Positions 34,035-41,628 are shown, counted from the stretch's first letter. The stretch is 64,000 nucleotides of DNA from Bacillota bacterium (GCA_026627065.1 JAPNUO010000009.1:1-64000), one strand, 5' to 3'. The notes: generated by a model not told the origin, from the letters alone. Translations and numbers: made by a program.

Positions 34035-35078
34035 GTGCGACTGGCCATCGTCGGCGGGGGGATCTCGGGATTGGCTCTCGCCTACTATGTGGCGTCCCGG
34101 CAAAAATCGGCGCCGGTGTTTGACCAGATTAGCCTGTTCGAAGGAAGCGGCCGACTCGGCGGGGTCATCGAGACGCGCCGGTGGCACGACCTGGTGGTGG
34201 AAATGGGGCCGGACAGCTTGGTGGATAAACCCGGGGGAGCTATTGACCTGCTTCGGGAGATTGGGTTGGACGATCACCTCATCCCCATGAATCCCAGCGC
34301 GAAGCCGGCTTTGATGCGGACGCGGGAGGGCTGGAAACCGTTTCCTAGCACGGAAACGCGCTCGTATTCCTTGGATCTAGGGGTTCACCTCATGATCGAG
34401 CGCCTAGAGGAACGCCTAGAGGGCATCGACCTTGCCTGGGATCGGCCCATTTCTCGCATTGAGCCGGACGACAAGGGATGGCGACTTGAGGGCGAGGAAA
34501 CCTACGAAGCGCTGGCCCTGGCGGTGCCGGCGTCTCAGGTGGAGCGGCTCCTGGGAGATAGCGGGATCGACATCAGCTGGTGCCGGGAAATCGTCTACCA
34601 TCCGCGCGCCGTGGTGGGCGCCGTCTATCCCCCCGGAAGCTTTCAGGACGCAGCATTGGGAGAGCACACGGGCTTTGTGGTGGCGCCCGACGTCGGCTTA
34701 GGGCTGACAGCGGTGACCTGGCTTTCGCAAAAGTGGCCGTATCGCCACCGCACCTCGCACATCGTGCTGCGCACCTTTTGGGGGCCGCCGGGGGAGAATC
34801 CGGCGGCGTGGACGGACGACGAGCTATTAGCGCGGCACCGGCGGGCGCTTGAGGCGCTCGCAGGACTTCGGTCGGAGCCGCTCTGGTGGACCATGCAGCG
34901 CTTAGAGTCGGCGCTGCCCCGGGTGCCCGAGGGCTTTCAGGTTCAACCCCTTGCGTCGACGGAGCGATACCTGACGTTTCTCGGGCCGTACGCGAAGGGA
35001 CCAGGGGTGAGCGATTGCGTGCGGCATGCGGCGGAGGAGGCAAACCGGTTATTGGCTTGGGCCCGCCATCGACCCTAG
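34035..35078 (+). CDS. Protoporphyrinogen/coproporphyrinogen oxidase-like FAD protein, shorter than usual
   Basis: A 347-residue FAD protein of the amine-oxidase/HemY fold: RLAIVGGGISGLALAY FAD motif, SLFEGSGRLGGVIET, and MGPDSLVDKPG..., resembling HemY/CgoX. Usual family members run about 450-480 residues, so a large part of the middle or C-terminal half is missing or highly reduced. It may be a specialised relative. A GTG at 34035 is preferred over the ATG at 34029, because the GGAGGG directly before the ATG leaves too little space. Confidence 0.55.
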   Translation: MRLAIVGGGISGLALAYYVASRQKSAPVFDQISLFEGSGRLGGVIETRRWHDLVVEMGPDSLVDKPGGAIDLLREIGLDDHLIPMNPSAKPALMRTREGWKPFPSTETRSYSLDLGVHLMIERLEERLEGIDLAWDRPISRIEPDDKGWRLEGEETYEALALAVPASQVERLLGDSGIDISWCREIVYHPRAVVGAVYPPGSFQDAALGEHTGFVVAPDVGLGLTAVTWLSQKWPYRHRTSHIVLRTFWGPPGENPAAWTDDELLARHRRALEALAGLRSEPLWWTMQRLESALPRVPEGFQVQPLASTERYLTFLGPYAKGPGVSDCVRHAAEEANRLLAWARHRP

Positions 35079-35082
35079 GATG

Positions 35083-35119
35083 AGAAAAAGGGCGGTCGTG
35101 GCCCAAGGGCACGACCGCC
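35083..35119 (-). terminator. Intrinsic terminator of the class II aldolase-like gene
   Basis: GGCGGTCGTG and CACGACCGCC pair as a 10-bp stem. On the minus strand the hairpin is followed by CTTTTTCTCA, immediately after the stop codon at 35120-35122. It may also stop the convergent HemY-like gene (stop 35078). Confidence 0.9.
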
Positions 35120-36187
35120 TCATTGCATGGGCACTTGGGGCAAGACCCGTCCCTCGAGCCGCGACAGGATGTCCGGAAAATTGGGGCCCGTCGCGGTAAT
35201 GCCGTGGTTTTTGAGGCCAATCACGGTGCGCTCGGGATGAGGATCGACATCCAGCAGCGCTGACATGGCGTCGCCCATTTCTACCGTGCCGCACGGGTAG
35301 TTCACGGTGGTGGTAGGAATGTTCTCCATCCAGGCGTGAATGTGAATGATGGCTCCGATTTCCGGATGTTTTCGGTAGATGCCCCAATGTTCGACGGCAT
35401 CGACAGACACCCTGAGCGGATGCGATCCGGGGGCGACCGAGAGGCGCATCGCCCGGGCCTCGGCATCGTAGCCTTTGACTAACAAGATGTCGCGGCTGAC
35501 GGTGCCGATTTTGCCTTTGTCAACGCCGCTGGCGGACATCCAGAACTGTTCCCCCTGGTGCCGGGCGCTAAGGTTGCCGTAGCTTAGGCCGCCAATGCCA
35601 AACACGTGGCGAAGATGGCGATAGTCTTCGGGAGGCAGCATGTCGCGCACCGGGTAGGGGGCAGGGAACAGATTCCAGGAGGCCAGGGTGCGGCTGGCTT
35701 CCCGCATTTCCTCGGTGACCCGCGTTCCCCGATGAAGCTCCGGCGGCAAATCCTCGTCAAAGAGGTTGTCGATGACGAGATGGGAGGTGGCGAGGGGCGC
35801 GATGCGTTCATACAGCGCATCCTGCCAACCGGGCACCGCCTGGTCGACAAAGTAATTGCCCAGCTCCGGCGTGACAAGGTGGAGCTTAGAGCTCTCGAAA
35901 GACCCGGCAATGGCTAAATTGGCGAGGGCCCGGACCAGCAGCGGATAGCAGGAGGCCAGCGCGTTGTCGAGCGGCCCGGGCCAGGGGATCAGCCCCACCA
36001 CGAAGGTCGCCTGGGATTTGCGGCGATAAGGTCTGGGACGGTCGGGCGGGACGGTGTGAAAGACGAGTCCCGCTTCCTCCAGGTTGGAAGTAAACTCGTG
36101 GCTGTGAGCCACCATGACTTCCATTAACGTTTCTCTAAGAGCGCGAATCCAGGGCGACTCATCGGATCCGCTAAAAGAAAATAACAT
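35120..36187 (-). CDS. Class II aldolase/adducin-domain protein
   Basis: A 355-residue protein. The C-terminal 200 residues form a class II aldolase/adducin domain (GGLSYGNLSAR, HWGIYRKHPEIGAIIHIHAW with the metal-binding His pair, GLKNHGITATG). The N-terminal 150 residues are unlike typical aldolases. Likely a metal-dependent sugar-phosphate or hydroxyacid lyase, epimerase or relative. The ATG has GGAGGAACT upstream and an AGCAATCGCT operator-like element 17 bp away. It is followed by its own terminator. Confidence 0.75.
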   Translation of the reverse strand: MLFSFSGSDESPWIRALRETLMEVMVAHSHEFTSNLEEAGLVFHTVPPDRPRPYRRKSQATFVVGLIPWPGPLDNALASCYPLLVRALANLAIAGSFESSKLHLVTPELGNYFVDQAVPGWQDALYERIAPLATSHLVIDNLFDEDLPPELHRGTRVTEEMREASRTLASWNLFPAPYPVRDMLPPEDYRHLRHVFGIGGLSYGNLSARHQGEQFWMSASGVDKGKIGTVSRDILLVKGYDAEARAMRLSVAPGSHPLRVSVDAVEHWGIYRKHPEIGAIIHIHAWMENIPTTTVNYPCGTVEMGDAMSALLDVDPHPERTVIGLKNHGITATGPNFPDILSRLEGRVLPQVPMQ

Positions 36188-36203
36188 AGTTCCTCCTTAG
36201 ACT

Positions 36204-36213
36204 AGCGATTGCT
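36204..36213. promoter_or_regulatory. Putative operator AGCGATTGCT upstream of the aldolase-like gene
   Basis: AGCGATTGCT (minus strand AGCAATCGCT) is 17 bp upstream of the ATG at 36187. One mismatch breaks perfect symmetry. It is a close match to the element before 27537. Confidence 0.4.
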
Positions 36214-36246
36214 TTTATAAAGGACCTCCACTCCCGACGACTGCTG

Positions 36247-37455
36247 TCACGGGTTGGGAGCAAACGCCACCTTGAGTGCTCCCGACGCGCGATGTCCCAA
36301 CACCCGGAAGGCTTCGGGATAGTCCTCCAGGGGGAACCGGTGGGTGACCAACCGTTCCAGCGGCGCTGGAGACGTTTTGAGCCACTCGATGGCTTCCGCA
36401 AAAGTGCGGTTGGCGGCAAATCCGTGGCCGTGCGCGTAGCCGAAGGTGCCGTACACGGTCAGCCGCCGGCTCCACAGCGGCGTGAAGTCCACGGTGGCTT
36501 GATGGGCGCCGCCAAGAAGAAGAATGGCGCCACCGGGGCGCGTCAAAGCGAACGCCATCTGCAGAGTGGCTCCGCTGCCTACGCTGTCAATGGTGAGGTC
36601 AAACCCGCCCGTGCGGTATGGGAGCGCTCCCCACAGGGCCTCGCGGGCCTTGCCGGCAATATCGTCTAAGGCTGGCGAAGCCATGACCTCTTTGTCATGA
36701 GGCGCGTCAAGAACGCGATCGGCGCCTAAGGCTTCGGCCATCAGGCTTTGCGCAGGATATCGGCTCCGCACCGCCAGCGTTGCCCGCGGCATGTGATGTC
36801 GAGCCAGCGCCAAAGCTAGAAGGCCTATCGGACCTGCGCCCAGGATGAGAACCGTCTCGCAGGGTTGGAGGACGCTCCGGCGCAGTCCTTCCAGCACGAT
36901 GGCCGTAGGCTCCGCCAAAAGCGCGCGCTCGTCGGCAAGGTCGCCGGGGACGTCAATGAGTTGCGTGGCCGGCGCCCACATGCACGTGGACCAACCGCCC
37001 GGTGCGCTGCGCGTGTAGCCGATGAGGAGGCCGGGACCCAGCGTCTTTTCGTCGCGGTTGGCGCATTCGTCCGTCTCCCCGCGTTTGCAGGCAGAACAGA
37101 GGGGAAGGTTTCGGGCCTGACAGGACAGGGTGGGGTTGACCACGACCCGCCTGGCCTGGCTGTCCAGCGTCCGTGCCACCACTTCGTGGCCGAAGACCGC
37201 CGGAAACGAGACCAAGGGCGCCAGGTACGGTGAACTTCGGCCGCGCAAGATGGCCAAATCCGACCCGCATATCCCTGACAGCACGGGAGCCAAGGGAACC
37301 CATCCTTCCTTTTCTGCAATTGTCGCGACGTCCTGTCGCGTCGTCAATCGCAGGCTGCGGTCAATTCGCGTCTTGAGGATGGCGGCCGTCAGCCGCTGCC
37401 ACAACACCCGTCCTGGACGAAAAGAGTATTCAAGAGCCCGGTATGTTTCGCTCAT
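36247..37455 (-). CDS. Zinc-dependent MDR alcohol/polyol dehydrogenase
   Basis: A 402-residue MDR enzyme: catalytic Zn region SGICGSDLAIL and FGHEVV, structural Cys loop CQARNLPLCSACKRGETDEC, and nucleotide motif LILGAGPIGLLALALARHH. It is longer than typical polyol dehydrogenases because of extra N-terminal residues. The ATG at 37455 is preferred (GCGGGGAAAACG upstream) over an ATG at 37482 with no site. It is downstream of the HNH-repeat gene on the same strand and precedes the aldolase-like gene, so these may form one pathway. Confidence 0.85.
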   Translation of the reverse strand: MSETYRALEYSFRPGRVLWQRLTAAILKTRIDRSLRLTTRQDVATIAEKEGWVPLAPVLSGICGSDLAILRGRSSPYLAPLVSFPAVFGHEVVARTLDSQARRVVVNPTLSCQARNLPLCSACKRGETDECANRDEKTLGPGLLIGYTRSAPGGWSTCMWAPATQLIDVPGDLADERALLAEPTAIVLEGLRRSVLQPCETVLILGAGPIGLLALALARHHMPRATLAVRSRYPAQSLMAEALGADRVLDAPHDKEVMASPALDDIAGKAREALWGALPYRTGGFDLTIDSVGSGATLQMAFALTRPGGAILLLGGAHQATVDFTPLWSRRLTVYGTFGYAHGHGFAANRTFAEAIEWLKTSPAPLERLVTHRFPLEDYPEAFRVLGHRASGALKVAFAPNP

Positions 37456-37481
37456 CGTTTTCCCCGCCAATGCTTCCACCA

Positions 37482-38108
37482 TTACGTGGCCTGGCGGTGG
37501 GGAAGTTCGCGCCCTGCGCTCTGTTGGGCCCGAGCGAGATTAACAGCCGTGCGCCAGGTGCCATAAAACTTGCGGGCAGCCCAGTACAGCGAGCGGTGCT
37601 GGCGGCGAGCCGCCAGGTCGCGGAGGTCTTCCTTTCGGTCGAGCAACGCTTGAATTTCCTGCAGCACGCCTTCTTCCGTATAACGGCGATTGGCGCGAAT
37701 GGCATTGGCATCAAAGCCTGCAGCCGTGAGCGCTTCCGCCCAGGAACCAAAGTGGTAGGTAGCCGCGGAAACAAGGCAGTTGTCGATTTTTTGCATCGCG
37801 TGAGCGTAGAGCGGGTCGCCTTTCTCGGCGTGCCGGCGAATCTCGGAAATCAACAATTCTGGCGTCCAATAGCCGCGCCGATGGCGGCTTTGGGTCAGCC
37901 GCCGCACTGGCGGGACCTTCGCTGCCTTGAGCGCTTTGGGCCAGGAGCCGAAGTAGCGCCGGCCCGCGGCCAAGAGGCTCGGGTCGTCCAGTTGGAGGCG
38001 CTGGGGATTGAGGGGCAGGTTGTGCTGATGGCGATACTGGATCGTTTCTATGACGAGATTGCGGTTCCACGATCGCCGCTTGGCATAGCCTAGAAGCTCT
38101 GTAGCCAT
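37482..38108 (-). CDS. Protein with three HNH/homing-endonuclease-associated repeats
   Basis: A 208-residue basic protein with three related repeats ending AGRRYFGSWPKALKAA, SAATYHFGSWAEALTAAGF and AARKFYGTWRTAVNLA. The (Y/F)(F/H)G(S/T)W..A(L/V)..A signature is that of repeats associated with HNH/homing endonucleases (HNH_repeat), but no HNH nuclease motif is present. The repeats are thought to bind DNA, so a regulator or nucleoid role is a reasonable inference. The ATG at 38108 follows GAAAGAAGGGTGAGCAGT. Upstream is a long inverted repeat. Confidence 0.65.
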   Translation of the reverse strand: MATELLGYAKRRSWNRNLVIETIQYRHQHNLPLNPQRLQLDDPSLLAAGRRYFGSWPKALKAAKVPPVRRLTQSRHRRGYWTPELLISEIRRHAEKGDPLYAHAMQKIDNCLVSAATYHFGSWAEALTAAGFDANAIRANRRYTEEGVLQEIQALLDRKEDLRDLAARRQHRSLYWAARKFYGTWRTAVNLARAQQSAGRELPHRQAT

Positions 38109-38144
38109 ACTGCTCACCCTTCTTTCACGATCTCTCCAAGACTA

Positions 38145-38256
38145 CCGAGAAAAGCAGCACCCGCTCGGGATTCAGGCCAACACAGACGCTCGGGGGAGAG
38201 CCGTAGCCAGTCATTCAGACAGACATCGCGTGCTCGACGGGGTGCTGCTTTTTCGG
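38145..38256. repeat. Long-loop inverted repeat between the HNH-repeat and DevS-like genes
   Basis: CCGAGAAAAGCAGCACCC (38145-38162) and its partner GGGTGCTGCTTTTTCGG (38240-38256) form a stem of about 16-17 bp enclosing 77 bp. It lies in the leader of the minus-strand HNH-repeat gene and upstream of the plus-strand kinase. On the plus strand it has a T-run at the 3' side. It could be an unknown structured RNA, or the relic of a MITE-like element. Confidence 0.5.
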
Positions 38257-38317
38257 TGTCACCTTTGAGTATTAGGCGTTTCAGCGCGTCAAACCACGGC
38301 CAAAGGGCCCCCGATCC

Positions 38318-38333
38318 GGGTCCCATCGGTCCC
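38318..38333. promoter_or_regulatory. Putative DevR/DosR-like operator (site C), upstream of the kinase gene
   Basis: GGGTCCCATCGGTCCC, the best palindrome of the series (GGGNCC-NATN-GGNCCC). It is 82-112 bp upstream of the possible kinase starts and would allow autoregulation. Confidence 0.55.
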
Positions 38334-38444
38334 TCCCACAGGGCCGAATGGAGGAGCCAGGAGGGCAAAATATTTGCGAAATGGGCGAAACCAACGGATA
38401 ATAATGAAAGAACGATGAGAAGCCACCGGAAGGAGTTTAAGAGA

Positions 38445-39836
38445 TTGGCCATGTCCAAAGGCTGGCGCGACCGCATTTTGGCTACCGTGATGGCCATGGC
38501 AGGGGTGGCGCTCACCGTGATGGTGTATGCCCATTTCATTGAACCTTTGCACATTCGCCCGGGGCGGCGCCTTTTCTTTCTCGGCATCGTACTGGTGTTT
38601 TTTACAGGCGTCTTTTCTTTTGTGGTGTTCGGGCTCCTGGAACGTCAGCAGACCCAGCTTGAACGTGCCAATGAAGAATTGAAACGGCGGCGCGATGTCC
38701 TCCAAGGCCTCTGGGACGCGACCGGCGTGGTGGCCAATTTGCCCGATCTGGAAGCGGTGCTGCAGCGCATTGTCGATGTGGCGCGGCCCCTCTTTGGCGC
38801 CGAGTACGCGGCGCTAGCCGTGTTATCCGACGAAGATCCATCGCAAATCCAACAATTTATCACCTCCGGCCTGACGCCGGAAGAGCGGGCGCGGATCGGG
38901 CCATTGCCCACCGGGCGGGGGCTGTTGGGGGAGGTCATTCGCACCAAGCAGGTGATTCGTCTGGACGATCTGCGCCAGCATCCGCGCTCCGTGGGTTTTC
39001 CCCCGAATCATCCGGAAATGACCAGCTTTTTGGGATTGCCCTTGCTCTATCAGGGCACCGTTGTCGGCCACCTGTATTTGACGAACAAGCCTGGGGGGTT
39101 TACCGAGCAAGACGAAGTCATGGCGCAGCTGTTCTCGCGGCAAGCGGCCGTGGTGATATCCAACGCCCGCCTCTATCAAGACCGCGAAGCTTGGGCCACC
39201 ATTGAGGAGCGGGAGCGCATTGGACGCGAGCTACACGATGGCGTGCTGCAGACCTTGTATGGGCTGTCGCTGTCGCTGGAGTTTTTGCTGGATGTGCACG
39301 AAGATTTGGCCCCGGACGTGCGTCAGGAACTGAACCGCATCACCGAGACGCTGAGCCTTACGATGACCGATATTCGCATGTATATCCGCAGTCTCGGCAG
39401 TTCGCCCGTTGATCTGCTGGTGGCACTCAAAGACATGCTGCAGCGCACGGGGAACGACGGCGAGGTCACGTTGGAGTTTCACGATCAAGAATATTTATCG
39501 CTGGCGACGGATGCGGTGCACGACCTCGTTCTGACGGTCCAGGAAGCGGTGTCCAATTCCAAGCGGCACGGGCATGCCACCCAAATTGTGGTAGGTTGGG
39601 AAAGCACGGACTGGGAGTATCATTTGTGGATTGAAGATAACGGGTCGGGGTTTGAGCCGGAAAAGGTGGATCTCGGGTCGAACAACCATTTTGGATTGGC
39701 GAATATGCAGCGGCGGATGGAGCGGATGGGTGGGACCATGGACATTTCGAGCGCCCCGGGCGAGGGGACGACCATCCAGTTTCGCTGGCCGCGTCCGCCA
39801 CTGCGCAGTCATGAGAATGCTGCGGTAGGGAGGTAG
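38445..39836 (+). CDS. DevS/DosS-like sensor histidine kinase with one GAF domain
   Basis: About 463 residues: two N-terminal membrane spans, a GAF domain, HisKA_3 dimerisation helix with the phospho-acceptor His in GRELHDGVLQ, and HATPase boxes EAVSNSKRH, DNGSGFEP and GLANMQRRM. The GAF shares long runs with mycobacterial DosS/DosT GAF-A, including LRLDD-like IRLDD, SVGFPPNHPEM..FLG and GHLYLTNK. I recall the haem-proximal His of DosS as lying in the FPPxHPxM segment; that His is kept here. TTG at 38445 has the best-spaced GGAAGGAG; ATG at 38451 or 38415 are alternatives. The response regulator follows 5 bp later. Confidence 0.85.
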   Translation: MAMSKGWRDRILATVMAMAGVALTVMVYAHFIEPLHIRPGRRLFFLGIVLVFFTGVFSFVVFGLLERQQTQLERANEELKRRRDVLQGLWDATGVVANLPDLEAVLQRIVDVARPLFGAEYAALAVLSDEDPSQIQQFITSGLTPEERARIGPLPTGRGLLGEVIRTKQVIRLDDLRQHPRSVGFPPNHPEMTSFLGLPLLYQGTVVGHLYLTNKPGGFTEQDEVMAQLFSRQAAVVISNARLYQDREAWATIEERERIGRELHDGVLQTLYGLSLSLEFLLDVHEDLAPDVRQELNRITETLSLTMTDIRMYIRSLGSSPVDLLVALKDMLQRTGNDGEVTLEFHDQEYLSLATDAVHDLVLTVQEAVSNSKRHGHATQIVVGWESTDWEYHLWIEDNGSGFEPEKVDLGSNNHFGLANMQRRMERMGGTMDISSAPGEGTTIQFRWPRPPLRSHENAAVGR

Positions 39837-39841
39837 CAAGG

Positions 39842-40507
39842 GTGGAGTCGCAAGACCAAGGCGCGGTGATACGGGTCGCGATTGTCGACGATCACGAAGT
39901 GGTGCGCATGGGATTAAAAAATCTGATCGATCATCAGCCGGACTTGCAGGTGGTGGGCGACTATGCCACCGGCCGGGAAGCGATTGAGCACATTCCCCAT
40001 ACGGCAGATGTGGCCGTCCTGGACGTGCGGTTGCCCGACATCAGCGGGTTTGAGGTGTGCAAGGCGATTAAAGACCGGGATGAGCGGGTTCAGGTGATCA
40101 TGCTCACCTCCTTTGGGCAAGATGAAATGCTGGTGGATGCCATCGACGCCGGTGCCTCGGGATATCTTCTCAAGGAGGCCCGCGGACACACCGTCATTGA
40201 AGGCATTCGCACGGTGGCCCAGGGCGGTTCGCTCTTTAGCCCGCAAGTGACGGCAGCGTTATTCCGTCGCCTTCGCACCGCCCAAGGCCCGTCCGATCCG
40301 ATCGAGGAACTCAATGAAAATGAGCGAAAAATCTTGGCGCTGGTGGCGGAAGGGAAGACCAACCGCGAAATCGGGGAGCAGCTCTACCTGAGCGAAAAGA
40401 CCGTCAAACACTACGTCAGCAATATTTTGAGCAAGCTTGGGTATACCCGGCGGGCCGAGGCGGCCGCCCATTATGCGCGGTACCAGTCGGACCATCATCG
40501 CTCGTAA
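39842..40507 (+). CDS. DevR/DosR-like NarL-family response regulator
   Basis: A 221-residue response regulator. The receiver domain starts RVAIVDDHEVVRMGL, has the phospho-acceptor Asp in VLDVRLPD and Lys in GYLLKEA. The LuxR-type HTH is KTNREIGEQLYLSEKTVKHYVSNIL. EKTVKxYVS and the following LGYTRRAEAA closely resemble the DosR recognition helix (N replaced by H at one contact position). It is coupled with the kinase. Predicted targets are the GGGNCC...GGNCCC sites found at five places in this window. The GTG start has GGGAGGTAGCAAGG upstream. Confidence 0.88.
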   Translation: MESQDQGAVIRVAIVDDHEVVRMGLKNLIDHQPDLQVVGDYATGREAIEHIPHTADVAVLDVRLPDISGFEVCKAIKDRDERVQVIMLTSFGQDEMLVDAIDAGASGYLLKEARGHTVIEGIRTVAQGGSLFSPQVTAALFRRLRTAQGPSDPIEELNENERKILALVAEGKTNREIGEQLYLSEKTVKHYVSNILSKLGYTRRAEAAAHYARYQSDHHRS

Positions 40508-40517
40508 GGCGCCGGGG

Positions 40518-40628
40518 TTAATGATGGTGCCTCAGAGCCAAAATGCCCGCGATGACTAAGGCCCAAATGGTGACTTGCCAAAGCCCCATCACGACCCAAG
40601 GATTGATGCGCGTTAGGATGTTCAGCAT
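40518..40628 (-). CDS. 36-residue single-span micro-protein
   Basis: ATG at 40628 and TAA at 40518-40520 encode 36 residues: MLNILTRINPWVVMGLW, a hydrophobic core QVTIWALVIAGILAL, and a His-rich RHHH end. An AAGGAGGCGGTGAAT site precedes the start. It lies 10 bp from the response-regulator stop, convergent with it, and has a DevR-like site 84 bp upstream. No known family can be assigned; a small membrane regulator or complex subunit is plausible. Confidence 0.6.
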   Translation of the reverse strand: MLNILTRINPWVVMGLWQVTIWALVIAGILALRHHH

Positions 40629-40711
40629 ATTCACCGCCTCCTTGGGTTGACGTTCACCTCTAGTGTAGCCAGGGATTGCGCGTGATACGCCTGCCACATG
40701 GCCCTCCTTCT

Positions 40712-40727
40712 GGGGGCCATTGGTCGT
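40712..40727. promoter_or_regulatory. Putative DevR/DosR-like operator (site D)
   Basis: GGGGGCCATTGGTCGT has the GGNCC..GGNC core but a 3-base centre. It lies 84 bp upstream of the micro-protein start at 40628. Confidence 0.4.
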
Positions 40728-40746
40728 CTTTTGCCGAGTGGCGGCA

Positions 40747-40762
40747 CCCTTGTCAACAAGGG
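40747..40762. promoter_or_regulatory. CCCTTGT-CA-ACAAGGG inverted repeat
   Basis: Two perfect 7-bp arms with a 2-bp spacer, overlapping the left edge of the DevR-like site E. The heptamer recurs as ACAAGGG/CCCTTGT upstream of cydA copy 2 (31322-31343). Possible second regulator, or coincidence. Confidence 0.4.
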
Positions 40763-40774
40763 CCCATCGGTCCC
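40759..40774. promoter_or_regulatory. Putative DevR/DosR-like operator (site E)
   Basis: AGGGCCCATCGGTCCC matches 15 of 16 positions of GGGNCC-NATN-GGNCCC. It lies 83 bp upstream of the R2-like gene start at 40858. Confidence 0.55.
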
Positions 40775-40857
40775 AAAAATTTGGCCCGGTTGGCCGTGCT
40801 AAAGCCTTCTCTAAAGTGGGTACAGTAAAACAACCGAGGGCGAAGGGGGATTGTCAG

Positions 40858-41628
40858 GTGATCCATGTGGATCCAGCCATGACCGACGAGGAGTTCCTGA
40901 GGCTGTTCGAAAAAGGGATCCGCGGTCAGTGGGGAAGCGACCAAATTGACTGGGGACAAGTGGAAGGCATTTCTCCAGAGAAGAAGCAGGCCTTGGGCCA
41001 ACTGGTGACGCCGGTCTATTTGGGGGAGCAGACCGCGATGCTGGGGGTTTCGTCGGTGCTGCCGATGATCTTAACCACCGGCCAAGCTGAACCGGCTCTC
41101 TACCTGGCCAGCATGGGGCTAGACGAGGCCCGCCATTTCCGCAATCTTAACCATCTTTATCGGGTGTTGGGGGTCGAACCCCTACCTAGCCGCCGATTGC
41201 CGGAAATGTGGCGATATCACGCGCGGCTTTTGCAAAAGCACGATCCCGTACAGTGGGTGTTTGGCATCTTAATCAGCGACCTTTTTGCCAAAACATTCTA
41301 CGGCGGCTTTGCGGAGCGTTTTCCGGATACGGTGGTGGGGCGCCTGTCCCGCCGCACCCTGCAGGACGAAGCGCGCCACCAGGCATTTTCTGATCGATAT
41401 CTGAACCGCATGTTGCCTACCATGGACGCGGACGCCAAGCGGGAGCTCCTGGTTTTGCGGGACGATCTTTTCCGGATCATGGAGAAATTGGGCGGACGGC
41501 TCCGGCCGGCCATGGAAGTGTTGGAGTGGTCACCCGAAGAATTTTTGACCGAGCTGTGGAATGACACTGAGCGCTGGGTGAAGCGGCTCGGTTTGGTGGA
41601 ACGGGTGGAGGCGGAAAGCAACGCATGA
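40858..41628 (+). CDS. R2-like (ribonucleotide reductase small subunit-like) ferritin-fold protein
   Basis: 256 residues of the ferritin-like di-metal fold. Helix motifs are YLGEQTAM, LDEARHFRNL, YGGFAERF and LQDEARHQAF, giving the E, ExxH, E, ExxH ligand pattern for two metals (Fe/Fe or Mn/Fe). The length and absence of RNR large-subunit genes nearby fit an R2-like ligand-binding oxidase better than a true R2; a Val-Tyr cross-link cannot be judged. The GTG follows GAAGGGGGA; an in-frame ATG at 40879 is an alternative. DevR-like site E is 83 bp upstream. It is followed 67 bp later by a GDT1-like gene. Confidence 0.75.
   Translation: MIHVDPAMTDEEFLRLFEKGIRGQWGSDQIDWGQVEGISPEKKQALGQLVTPVYLGEQTAMLGVSSVLPMILTTGQAEPALYLASMGLDEARHFRNLNHLYRVLGVEPLPSRRLPEMWRYHARLLQKHDPVQWVFGILISDLFAKTFYGGFAERFPDTVVGRLSRRTLQDEARHQAFSDRYLNRMLPTMDADAKRELLVLRDDLFRIMEKLGGRLRPAMEVLEWSPEEFLTELWNDTERWVKRLGLVERVEAESNA

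Noticed and set aside
38114-38587. Minus-strand 157-residue frame across the inverted repeat and kinase start
   Set aside because: Overlaps the kinase coding region and the structured repeat; no ribosome binding site; no family match.
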